From: 66-474 sp963771735
GTDB lineage: Bacteria; Pseudomonadota; Gammaproteobacteria; Xanthomonadales; Rhodanobacteraceae
Length of the DNA: 64,000 bases
Assembly: GCA_963771735.1 (NCBI GenBank)
Contig: CAVYUN010000002.1
Span: forward strand, 1,364,001-1,428,000
Direction: 5' to 3'
A program made the position numbers and the translations under genes. The notes below the pieces were generated by a model, which had not been told where the DNA came from, ran no database searches, and saw only the letters and a list, made by a program, of their open reading frames with translations. The stretch's first letter is position 1. Each line of letters begins with the position of its first letter. Shown piece after piece: positions 27,117-34,735 of this stretch.

Positions 27117-27808
27117 TGCGAATCCTGTTGGTGGAAGACGAAGCGCCGCTGCGCGAGACACTGGCCGCGCGGCTGAAACGCGATGGATTCGCGGTCGACG
27201 CCGCGGCCGACGGCGAGGAGGGTCTCTACCTCGGTCGCGAGGTGCCGTTCGACCTTGCGATCATCGATCTCGGCCTGCCCAAGTTGTCCGGCATGGAGCT
27301 GATCGAGGTCCTGCGCAAGGAAGGCCACGGCTATCCGATCCTGATCCTGACCGCGCGCGCGTCGTGGCAAGACAAGGTGGAGGGCCTGAAGTTTGGCGCC
27401 GACGATTACCTGGTCAAGCCTTTCCATGTCGAGGAACTGCTGGCGCGCATCAATGCGCTGGTGCGGCGTGCCTCGGGGTGGGCCAAGCCGGTGCTCTCGT
27501 GCGGACCGATCCGGCTGGATACCACCGCGCAGACGGTGACTGTCGAGAACAGGCCCACCGATCTCACCAGCTATGAATACAAGGTGCTGGAATACCTGAT
27601 GCTGCACGCCGGGGAACTGGTTTCGAAGGCCGATCTTACCGAGCACATCTACCAGCAGGATTTCGATCGCGACTCCAACGTGCTGGAGGTTTTCATTGGC
27701 CGGCTGCGTCGCAAGCTCGATCCGGAAAGTAGCCTGAAGCCCATCGAGACGGTGCGCGGTCGCGGTTATCGTTTCGCGATTGCGCGCGACGAAATTCCCG
27801 CCGAATGA
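27116..27808 (+). CDS. phoP: PhoP-like OmpR-family response regulator
   Basis: Transcriptional regulator with an N-terminal receiver domain (DD at 8-9, phospho-acceptor Asp51 in IIDLGLP, Thr in LTARA, Lys in LVKPFH) and a C-terminal winged helix (about 130-225, with LTSYEYKVLEYLMLHAGELVSK and the ETVRGRGYRF wing). 230 residues, full length. The closest named family is PhoP, based on the paired kinase. A Shine-Dalgarno AAGGAGG overlaps the end of the PepSY gene. Targets cannot be told from the sequence. Confidence 0.9.
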   Translation: MRILLVEDEAPLRETLAARLKRDGFAVDAAADGEEGLYLGREVPFDLAIIDLGLPKLSGMELIEVLRKEGHGYPILILTARASWQDKVEGLKFGADDYLVKPFHVEELLARINALVRRASGWAKPVLSCGPIRLDTTAQTVTVENRPTDLTSYEYKVLEYLMLHAGELVSKADLTEHIYQQDFDRDSNVLEVFIGRLRRKLDPESSLKPIETVRGRGYRFAIARDEIPAE

Positions 27809-27908
27809 TGCTTGGCCGGTGGTTCCCGCGCTTGCGTGCGCGGGATGCCCGCGGTGATCATTGTGCTCATCGCAGTCGGGTGCGATTGCGCTGAAGGTCT
27901 GGCTCAGG

Positions 27909-29312
27909 ATGGCTACCGAGGACACCGCGGCACGCGGACCGCTGTCGCTGATTTCGCGCGCGACCATCGCGACCGTGCTGGTGCTCGTCGGTTTCCTGGG
28001 CGTGACCGGTTTCGCCCTTGACCGTGCCTACGCCAATGCCGCGCTGGCGGGGTTGGAAGGCCGCCTGAAGAGCTATGCCTACACTTACCTTGCAGGGATC
28101 GACGTCAGCAATCGTTCAGATCGCGTGATTCCGCCCGACGCATCGCAACCCAACTCGGATTTTTCGCGTCCGGGATCGGGCCTATATGCGGTCATCGTGG
28201 GAGCGGACGGTTTTCGCTGGGAGGCGCCATCCGCGTTGGGTCGCGATCTGCCGTTCGACAAGCTGCTGGCTCCCGGAATTACTCAGTTCCAGGGACCGAT
28301 CGATACCTCCGCCGGTTCATTGTACGTCCTGGGCCAGGGCGTCGAATGGGTGCTCCAGAACGACAAGAACTACCGCCTGACCGTCTACATCGCCGAGGAC
28401 GACGCTCTGTATCAGGATGCCCTGGCCGAATACCGCCGCACCTTGTTCGCCTGGCTGAGTGCGTTGGGGCTGGTCTTGCTGGTCTTGCAGCAGTTCCTGT
28501 TGCGTTGGAGCTTCTCGCCGCTGCGGCGTGTAGCGCGAGACATCGCGCGCATCGAACGCGGGAGTGCCGAGCGCCTCGTCGGCCCGTATCCGCCGGAAGT
28601 ATCGATGCTCACGCGCAACCTCAGTCGTTTCATAGAAAGCGAGCGCGAGCACCTGAAGCGCTATCGCAACACGCTCGACGATCTCGCGCACAGCCTGAAA
28701 ACGCCATTGGCCGTGGTGCGTTCGCGGCTGGAATCCACCGACGGCGAGACGGAAATCCGTCCGGAATTGCTCGACCAGGTCAAGCAGATGGACCAGATCG
28801 TGGCGTACCAGTTGGCGCGGGCCAAGACCTCCGGGCATTCAACATTCGCTGCGCCGATACCGGTCCAGAATCATGCTGAAGCGGTGGTGCGAAGTCTCGA
28901 GCGTGTCTATGCGTCCAAGAACATCCTTTGCGAATTCGACATCGACGAGGCTGCGCGTTTCTACGGCGAAGAAGGCGATCTGCTGGAACTGCTGGGCAAC
29001 TTGCTCGAGAACGCCTTCAAGTGGGCCAACCACGGCGTCCTGCTGCGCGTGGTGCGCATCGCGCCCAGCGACCCGCGTGCCTGGCGTGCGGGACTGGATA
29101 TCCGGGTCGAGGACGACGGGCCCGGCATCCCGGAGGAAAAACTCGACACGGTTCTGCAGCGTGGCGTGCGCGGAGACGAACGCGTGCAGGGACACGGCAT
29201 CGGCCTTGCCATCGTCGAGGACATCGTGCGCAGTTATCGCGGTGTGCTCCACGTCGACCGTTCGGCGGAACTTGGGGGCGCATGCTTCCATGTCAGCTTC
29301 GCGGAGATGTGA
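27909..29312 (+). CDS. phoQ: PhoQ-like sensor histidine kinase
   Basis: Membrane sensor kinase paired with the adjacent regulator. Two membrane helices (about 18-38 and 180-200) flank a periplasmic domain of about 140 residues; HAMP-like linker follows. The H-box LAHSLKTPLAVVRSRL, the N-box LLGNLLENAFKWA and the G-boxes DDGPGIPEE and GHGIGLAIV are complete. The SLKTPLAV and RGVRGDERVQGHG segments match PhoQ rather than EnvZ-type kinases. No acidic cluster like the enterobacterial Mg-sensing patch is obvious. ATG 27909 gives 467 residues; GTG 27861 would add 16. The 100-bp gap after phoP contains a GC-rich hairpin (cccgcgc/gcgcggg). Confidence 0.88.
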   Translation: MATEDTAARGPLSLISRATIATVLVLVGFLGVTGFALDRAYANAALAGLEGRLKSYAYTYLAGIDVSNRSDRVIPPDASQPNSDFSRPGSGLYAVIVGADGFRWEAPSALGRDLPFDKLLAPGITQFQGPIDTSAGSLYVLGQGVEWVLQNDKNYRLTVYIAEDDALYQDALAEYRRTLFAWLSALGLVLLVLQQFLLRWSFSPLRRVARDIARIERGSAERLVGPYPPEVSMLTRNLSRFIESEREHLKRYRNTLDDLAHSLKTPLAVVRSRLESTDGETEIRPELLDQVKQMDQIVAYQLARAKTSGHSTFAAPIPVQNHAEAVVRSLERVYASKNILCEFDIDEAARFYGEEGDLLELLGNLLENAFKWANHGVLLRVVRIAPSDPRAWRAGLDIRVEDDGPGIPEEKLDTVLQRGVRGDERVQGHGIGLAIVEDIVRSYRGVLHVDRSAELGGACFHVSFAEM

Positions 29313-29462
29313 TGCCACGTGGGCGCGTCGCCGCTTGTGACGGCAAGCTGTTTTGCATCGGCTCGAGTGGTCAGGGCAGTCTGATGCGCGTTGAGGGGAA
29401 TGCCAGCGCAGGGGTTCGGGTTAAAAGCGCAAGCGTGGGCGTGCGCCGGCGATACCGGAACC

Positions 29463-29852
29463 TTATTGAATCGAACCCGGGAGCAGCGACTGCCAAGTCG
29501 CGGTGGGAGGTCCCGGTGCCTGCTGCTCCGCCGGTGCGCGTGGCTTGTTGCTGGCCATCGAACCCGGATTGCGTGAGGCGTGGCCTGGTTGCGGCGACTG
29601 CGCGCCCGGTGTCATTCGCGGATGGCTGGGCGCCGGAATGGGTGCGGAGCCCTCTGTCTCGCCCGAGTCCGAGGTGGCGATGTCGGGCTTGGACATCTCG
29701 CCTGCCGATGCTGCACGGCCTTGCGAGTCGGACAACTGCGGAGCATTGGCCGCAGCAAGCAATGGCGAATTCGGGCCATAATCCAGCGCTGCCGCGGTAA
29801 GCGGCACGCCACTCAGCAACAACACTGTCAGACACAATGACAAGTGCCTCAT
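29463..29852 (-). CDS. Small secreted Pro/Ala-rich hypothetical protein
   Basis: A 129-residue protein with a good signal peptide (RHLSLCLTVLLLSGVPLTAAA). The mature part starts LDYGPNSPLLAAANAPQLSD, is rich in Pro, Ser and Ala, contains no cysteine, and ends TATWQSLLPGSIQ. It is convergent with phoQ and shares a 20-bp divergent gap with birA. No family is recognised. The signal peptide and the conserved-looking ends favour a real gene, but codon use alone cannot prove it. Confidence 0.6.
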   Translation of the reverse strand: MRHLSLCLTVLLLSGVPLTAAALDYGPNSPLLAAANAPQLSDSQGRAASAGEMSKPDIATSDSGETEGSAPIPAPSHPRMTPGAQSPQPGHASRNPGSMASNKPRAPAEQQAPGPPTATWQSLLPGSIQ

Positions 29853-29872
29853 GCAGCCCCCGGAATCAGCGC

Positions 29873-30916
29873 ATGTCGAAAGACCATACTGACACATCCC
29901 GCAGGCGTCTGCCAGCGACCGCGGAACCAAGGCTTGCGCAGGCCACGGGTGTGCCCGCAGTGCTTGCGTTGCTCGGGTCCGGGAACGCGCTGGGCGGTCC
30001 CGAGATCGCGCGACAGTTGGGAATCTCGCGGGCGGCGGTCTGGAAGCAGATCGAGGCGTTGCGTGCAGCCGGACTCGAAATCGAGTCCGGAGGTGCAGGT
30101 TATCGACTCGCGCATGCGATGGACTGGCTTGATGTCAGCGGCATTCTTGCCGGATTGTCCGCTGCAACACGCAGGCAGCTCGGAGAAGTCGAGAACCACT
30201 GGCGTCTGGATTCGACTTCCAGCGAATGCCTGCGTCGCGCGACGGAGTTGCCGGATCGTTCTTTCGTGTTCGCGGATTGGCAAGATGCCGGGCGCGGGCG
30301 ACGCGGACGTCACTGGGTTTCGCCGCCAGCGACCAACCTGCAATTTTCCTGTCTGAAACGTTTCCCGTCAGGCTATGCAGCGTTGTCGGGCCTGTCGTTG
30401 GCGGTCGGCGTGGCGGTTGTGAACGCACTCGGGGATTGCGGCGTCCATGGCGTCGGGTTGAAATGGCCGAATGATTTGGTGCATGACGACGCCAAGTTGG
30501 GTGGAATCCTGATCGAACTGGGTGGGGAATTCATGGGCCCGTGTCATGCTGTCATCGGGATTGGCGTCAATCTGCGATTGTCGGAAGCCACACGCCTCGC
30601 GCTCGGCCGTCCGTGCACGGATCTCGTCCGTTTGTGCGACGGAAAAAAGGCACCTTCGCGCAATGCTCTCGCGACGGCCTTGATTACGCGTCTGGTCGAG
30701 GCGCTGGATGTGTTCGAGAATTCCGGGTTCACGGGATTCGCAAACGCGTGGACGAAATGCGACGCGCTTGCGGGACGCAAGATCCGGATCGACACGCCGC
30801 AGGGGGTGCTCGATGCCGTTGCCGAGGGCGTGGACGCGCGCGGTGCGCTGCGGGTGTGCGCCGCGGACGGCATGCACAGCTTCGACAGCGCCGAAGTCAC
30901 GGTGCGTGCGGCGTGA
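29873..30916 (+). CDS. birA: Bifunctional biotin-protein ligase / biotin operon repressor BirA
   Basis: Attaches biotin to the carboxyl-carrier protein through biotinyl-AMP and can repress biotin genes. Residues 25-80 form a winged helix (LGGPEIARQLGISRAAVWKQI). The ligase core follows with the biotin-binding GRGRRGRHWVSPP, LKWPNDLV and KLGGILIEL segments, then an SH3-like C-terminal domain. 347 residues. Start ATG 29873 is the first that includes the whole HTH. The stop overlaps the coaX start. Confidence 0.94.
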   Translation: MSKDHTDTSRRRLPATAEPRLAQATGVPAVLALLGSGNALGGPEIARQLGISRAAVWKQIEALRAAGLEIESGGAGYRLAHAMDWLDVSGILAGLSAATRRQLGEVENHWRLDSTSSECLRRATELPDRSFVFADWQDAGRGRRGRHWVSPPATNLQFSCLKRFPSGYAALSGLSLAVGVAVVNALGDCGVHGVGLKWPNDLVHDDAKLGGILIELGGEFMGPCHAVIGIGVNLRLSEATRLALGRPCTDLVRLCDGKKAPSRNALATALITRLVEALDVFENSGFTGFANAWTKCDALAGRKIRIDTPQGVLDAVAEGVDARGALRVCAADGMHSFDSAEVTVRAA

Positions 30917-31704
30917 ACTTCCGATCAACGGAAACCTGGCTGTTCGATCTCGGCAACTCGCGTGCCAAGGCGGCACGACTCGTGCGCGGCGAACTCGTGG
31001 ACGTGATTGCGGCGGATTGGGGCAAGCAAGATTTTATTGCGGCATTGCGTGGTGACCTGGAAAACTGGCCGAGACCGGAGCGCGTTTGGATGGCGTCGGT
31101 GGCATCCGCCCAACGCACACAGTGGGTACGCGAGGCATTGGCGTCGATCGAGTCTGGACGGATCGAGTGGCTGCGCACACCCCGGTCCGCCGGCGGCATC
31201 ACCAACGGCTATGCAAAGCCGGAACGCCTGGGCATCGATCGATTCCTGGCGATGCTGGCGGCGCACGCGCGCGGACCCGGTGCCTGTGTCGTGGTCGGTT
31301 GCGGTACTGCCCTGACGCTGGATGCCGTCACCGGCGATGGACACCATGCCGAAGGCATGATCACTTTGTCGCCCCTGGGCATGTTGCAGGCCCTGCAGGC
31401 GCGCACCGCGATCGCTGACGCCAATCCAGATGCCTTCGCCGGCAGCATCGGCGACGATACCGCCAACGCATTGCAAAAGGGGTGCTGGGCGTCGGCCGGG
31501 GCACTGGTCGAATGGTTCGCGACCCGCTGCCGGGCGCGTATCGGCGCGCAGCAAGTGTGGCTGCACGGTGGCTGGGCGGGGCGACTGTCCGAATGGCTCG
31601 CGAAGGACGGCCTCCGCGCGGAGATTCTGGATCACGCCGTGTTGCAGGGCCTTGCTGCCTGGGTCGGCGTGAGCGACCTAGAATCCGATGTCGGCGACCG
31701 GTAA
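30913..31704 (+). CDS. coaX: Type III pantothenate kinase
   Basis: First step of coenzyme A synthesis, feedback-resistant type. The 263-residue protein has the ASKHA-fold start WLFDLGNSRAKAARL, the TPRSAGGITNGYAKPERLGIDR segment (substrate and metal site, split here), and VVVGCGTALTLDAV. GTG 30913 overlaps the birA stop (GTGA), so the two are co-translated. This birA-coaX pairing is common in gammaproteobacteria. Monovalent-cation dependence is expected for the family. Confidence 0.94.
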   Translation: MNFRSTETWLFDLGNSRAKAARLVRGELVDVIAADWGKQDFIAALRGDLENWPRPERVWMASVASAQRTQWVREALASIESGRIEWLRTPRSAGGITNGYAKPERLGIDRFLAMLAAHARGPGACVVVGCGTALTLDAVTGDGHHAEGMITLSPLGMLQALQARTAIADANPDAFAGSIGDDTANALQKGCWASAGALVEWFATRCRARIGAQQVWLHGGWAGRLSEWLAKDGLRAEILDHAVLQGLAAWVGVSDLESDVGDR

Positions 31705-31710
31705 TTCCTG

Positions 31711-32406
31711 ATGTTCCTGCGATTGCTCTTCCTGCTGCTGCTTGCCCTGAATCTCGGTGCCGGGGCATGGCTGTTGTTCGGGCACGCGCCGCGGCGGCCA
31801 TTGCCGCCGGCAGCCGATCCGGGCGTGGCGGAACTGAAGCTTCTGACCGAAGCCCAGGTTTCCGTGCCTGCATCGGGTTCATCGGCGCCGCCGCGCGTGT
31901 CCGGATCTCCCGCGGTGGCTTCGGCGTCCACGGCAGCAGCACCTGCCGCCGAAGTTTGCGCTTCGCTCGGAGCCTTCGCGAGCGTGGCCGACATGCGCGC
32001 CGCGATGCAGGCGTTGACGCCGCACGTTGCCCGCATCCAGTACCGACAGGAGCAGGTCGACCATTCCCGCGGCTACTGGGTGTATCTGCCCGCCACGGCC
32101 ACCCGCGAAGCCGCGCTCGACGAAGCGCGCGCGCTTGCCGCCAAGGGCATCGAGGACTACTACGTGGTGACCGCGGGCGATTCCCAGAACACGGTTTCGC
32201 TGGGGCTGTTCGACGATCCATCGAATGCCCAGGCCCGGCTCGCCAAGCTGCAGAAACTGGGCTTCGCGGCCGAGCTCAAGCAGCGTGTCGATACCGAGCC
32301 CGCCTACTGGATCGACTATGCGGTGCCTTCGGGTACCACTTTCGACTGGCAGGCCCGGTTGCCGGGACGCAACGACCTGCAATCCAAGCGTATCGACTGT
32401 TTTTGA
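31711..32406 (+). CDS. SPOR-domain protein
   Basis: A 231-residue bitopic protein: an N-terminal membrane helix (LRLLFLLLLALNLGAGAWLLF), a Pro/Ser-rich spacer (25-85), then two SPOR-like halves, one at about 88-150 (CASLGAFASVADMRAAMQAL) and one at 150-205 (DYYVVTAGDSQNTVSLGLFDDPSNA). SPOR domains bind denuded glycan strands at the division site. It starts six bases after coaX, so it is the third gene of the birA-coaX unit. The long N-terminal half without conserved Cys is normal for this family. Confidence 0.82.
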   Translation: MFLRLLFLLLLALNLGAGAWLLFGHAPRRPLPPAADPGVAELKLLTEAQVSVPASGSSAPPRVSGSPAVASASTAAAPAAEVCASLGAFASVADMRAAMQALTPHVARIQYRQEQVDHSRGYWVYLPATATREAALDEARALAAKGIEDYYVVTAGDSQNTVSLGLFDDPSNAQARLAKLQKLGFAAELKQRVDTEPAYWIDYAVPSGTTFDWQARLPGRNDLQSKRIDCF

Positions 32407-32464
32407 CCGGGTCGCATTGATCAGGTCGCGGCGTTGCCCCTTGCCTGCGATAATGCGAGTTCGC

Positions 32465-32540
32465 GCCGGCATAGCTCAGTTGGTAGAGCAACCGCCTTGT
32501 AAGCGGTAGGTCGTCTGTTCGAGTCAGACTGTCGGCACCA
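32465..32540 (+). tRNA. tRNA-Thr (anticodon TGT)
   Basis: A complete 76-nt cloverleaf with encoded CCA. The acceptor arm is GCCGGCA / TGTCGGC with one G-T pair; the D-loop has AGCTCAGTTGGTAGAGC; the anticodon stem ACCGC/GCGGT carries loop CTTGTAA (anticodon TGT); the T-arm is GTCTG TTCGAGT CAGAC. A -10-like GATAAT sits at 32449-32454, about ten bases upstream of the 5' end. Confidence 0.97.
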
Positions 32541-32584
32541 AATACCCATCCGACGCCATCCAACCCAATCCAGTTGACCCGATT

Positions 32585-32610
32585 AAACCCGCCAACCATG
32601 CGGGTTTTTT
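32585..32610 (+). terminator. Rho-independent terminator after tRNA-Thr
   Basis: An 8-bp perfect stem (AAACCCGC / GCGGGTTT) with a 7-base loop runs into six T residues (32605-32610). It lies 45 bases after the tRNA and closes that transcript. Confidence 0.85.
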
Positions 32611-32884
32611 GTTGAATGACTTACGGCGCTGTTTTGCGGCATCCAGCCCAAGTCTGGCAACGCGGCACGCAACGGTTATTCGCCTAAGTTGCTGGCAGTA
32701 GTGGAAGGTCCGCCGGCACGGGCTGTCACGCCTGAAAATCGCTTGGAAACTTGATGTTCTGTGAACAATTGTGACGCGAACTCCCATTGCCAACCCGGTC
32801 CCGATTCCTGCGGGATTTCGTCTATACGTTGCGACACTCCACGGATGCGAACTCTTGCAATCTCTCTCTCGTCCGTAACTGTGG

Positions 32885-32938
32885 AAGGACGGCCGGACTC
32901 ATGGCTCTAACCCCGCCCCGTGCCCGGCCGTCCTTTTT
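32885..32938 (+). terminator. Strong orphan Rho-independent terminator
   Basis: A perfect 12-bp GC-rich stem (AAGGACGGCCGG at 32885-32896 and its complement at 32924-32935) with a 27-base loop ends in a T-tract (32934-32938, then CTTTTT). On the plus strand nothing annotated precedes it for 275 bases after the tRNA terminator, so it may end an unannotated small RNA starting near 32750-32850. Confidence 0.75.
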
Positions 32939-33191
32939 CTTTTTCGATTCCGGTGCCGCACGCACATGCGTTCACCTTCGACGCTGGCTGTCCAAGTGAT
33001 CGGCCCCGACCCACGGCTGCGTCCTTGGCTCGACCGCGCCTGAATCCGGAACATCCCTGATCGCCGTTGAAATCGCCATGATCGTTCGCAACCCGCTATG
33101 CTGGACAAGCGATACGGGTTCTGCGTAATTTTGTGTGTATGTATCATGGCTTGCATGGTGCAAGGCAGGATTCATCGGTCGGTTACAAAAA

Positions 33192-33213
33192 GTCTGTTCG
33201 AGTGAGACTGTCG
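33192..33213 (+). repeat. Partial copy of the tRNA-Thr T-arm and acceptor end
   Basis: These 22 bases match tRNA-Thr positions 32513-32534 with one change (C to G at 33204), covering the T-arm (loop TTCGAGT) and the first acceptor bases. The substitution breaks a T-stem pair, so the copy is not a functional tRNA end. It looks like a right-hand attachment-site remnant. Confidence 0.55.
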
Positions 33214-33231
33214 CTCAGGCGGGGTGGTGGT

Positions 33232-33573
33232 GTGACAGCGAATGATCCGGATTTCGCGGATGCCGCGTTTCAGGCTCAAATCGAAGCGCTGCGCCAGCAT
33301 TACCTGAAAGGCATGCCCCAACGGCGTTCGGCTTTCATCGAGGCGTGGCGTGAATGCCTGGACGGCGAGCAGGAACAAGCGTGGCTGCGTTTGCGTGATG
33401 TTGCGCACAAACTGTCGGGTTCGGCACCATGCTACGGACTCGAAGAAGTGGGTGAAGCGGCCCGCGAGCTCGACAAACTGCTTTCCGGGCGTACGCCGTG
33501 CCGGACGCGCGCGCAGGTAGAGGTACCGGTTGCGCGTCTGCAGGCCTTGCTGGACGCGATACCGAGCGATTGA
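33232..33573 (+). CDS. HPt (histidine phosphotransfer) domain protein
   Basis: A 113-residue stand-alone HPt protein, a four-helix bundle that passes phosphate between receiver domains. The phospho-acceptor site is AHKLSGSAPCYGL (His near residue 62). GTG 33232 is chosen because the family begins about here; the open frame extends upstream to 33133 but that part overlaps the tRNA remnant and is basic, unlike HPt. No hybrid kinase gene is adjacent, so its partner lies elsewhere. The stop is 90 bp before the arginase gene. Confidence 0.8.
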   Translation: MTANDPDFADAAFQAQIEALRQHYLKGMPQRRSAFIEAWRECLDGEQEQAWLRLRDVAHKLSGSAPCYGLEEVGEAARELDKLLSGRTPCRTRAQVEVPVARLQALLDAIPSD

Positions 33574-33663
33574 GCTGGCGCGTGTTGCGCGGGAGTGCGT
33601 TGGCCGCAAGCGTGACGGCCGGTTATGCTTGCCTGTCGACATTGGACAGACAGGTATCGGCCC

Positions 33664-34587
33664 GTGGCGAGCAAGGCAAATGCGGTTTCCCTGATCGGCG
33701 CTCCGACCGACATCGGCGCCAGCGCGCGTGGCGCCTCGATGGGGCCGGAGGCACTGCGGGTCGCAGGGTTGCCGCAGGCGCTAGCTGCCCGCGGGCTCCA
33801 GGTGCTCGACCGCGGCAATCTGGCCGGACCGCTGAACCCTTGGCAGGGCCCCGAAGAGGGTTACCGCCATCTCCCGGAGGTGCTGGCATGGAATCGGCTG
33901 GTGATGCAGGCCGAACAGGCCGAACTCGAGGCCGGCCGCATGCCGATCCTGTTGGGTGGCGATCATTGCCTTGGGCTCGGTTCGATCAGCGCGGTGGCGC
34001 GGCACTGCCGTGAACACGGCCGCAAGCTGAGGGTGTTCTGGCTGGATGCACACTCGGACTTCAATACCGCGGAAATCAGCCCGTCGGGGAACATCCACGG
34101 CATGCCCGTCGCGTGCCTTTGTGGCCTGGGTCCGGCCGAACTGACCGGGCTGAGCGGGCACATGCCCGCACTCACGGCCGACGAAGTGCGCCAGATCGGC
34201 ATTCGCTCGGTCGATCCCAACGAAAAACGCCTGGTCCACGACGTTGGTCTCGAGATCTTCGACATGCGCTTCATCGATGAAGTCGGCATGCGGCGCGTGA
34301 TGGAAGAAGCCCTGGGCGGTATCGACGACAACACCCATTTGCATGTCAGCTTCGACGTGGATTTTCTGGACCCGTCGATCGCGCCGGCCGTGGGAACCAC
34401 CGTGGCGGGCGGTCCAACCTATCGTGAAGCGCAATTGTGCATGGAAATGCTCGCCGACAGCGGCCGCGTGGGTTCGCTTGACATCATGGAGCTGAATCCG
34501 GCCCTCGATGAACACAACCGCACCGCTGAGCTGGTCGTCGATCTGGTCGAAAGCCTGTTCGGCAAGTCGACACTGATGCGTGCCTGA
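33664..34587 (+). CDS. rocF: Arginase
   Basis: Manganese enzyme that splits arginine to ornithine and urea. The 307-residue protein has all ligand motifs: GGDHCLGLGS, DAHSDFNT, HGMPVA (substrate loop), SFDVDFLDPSIAPAVGT, and the ELNPALDEHNRTA end. The start is uncertain between GTG 33664 (preferred, standard family length) and ATG 33625. Agmatinase-type specificity is disfavoured by the NIHGMPVA loop. No other arginine genes are nearby. Confidence 0.92.
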   Translation: MASKANAVSLIGAPTDIGASARGASMGPEALRVAGLPQALAARGLQVLDRGNLAGPLNPWQGPEEGYRHLPEVLAWNRLVMQAEQAELEAGRMPILLGGDHCLGLGSISAVARHCREHGRKLRVFWLDAHSDFNTAEISPSGNIHGMPVACLCGLGPAELTGLSGHMPALTADEVRQIGIRSVDPNEKRLVHDVGLEIFDMRFIDEVGMRRVMEEALGGIDDNTHLHVSFDVDFLDPSIAPAVGTTVAGGPTYREAQLCMEMLADSGRVGSLDIMELNPALDEHNRTAELVVDLVESLFGKSTLMRA

Positions 34588-34735
34588 ACGCACGTCACGC
34601 ATTCGATGTGCTCCGGATTGAGACGCGCATCACTGTTCCCGCGGGTTCGCGTCAACAAGTGTTTCGATTCAGTGGACGTGGCCATCATGAGCACGGCTCT
34701 TGCAGCTACCGCATCGACACCGCCTTCGCGGTGCA

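Larger units (their letters stand above)
32541..33231. other. 690-bp intergenic stretch after tRNA-Thr
   Basis: No convincing protein gene lies here. It holds the tRNA terminator (32585-32610), a second strong terminator (32885-32938) that has no gene in front of it, and a partial copy of the tRNA 3' end (33192-33213). The AT-richer patches around 32750 and 33110-33160 could contain promoters. Short frames in the stretch run through the terminators and were not called. Confidence 0.6.

Noticed and set aside
32524..32793. An 89-codon minus-strand frame after tRNA-Thr
   Set aside because: It covers the tRNA end and its terminator, so it cannot be a protein gene.
32787..32999. A 70-codon plus-strand frame in the intergenic stretch
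   Set aside because: It runs straight through the strong terminator at 32885-32938.
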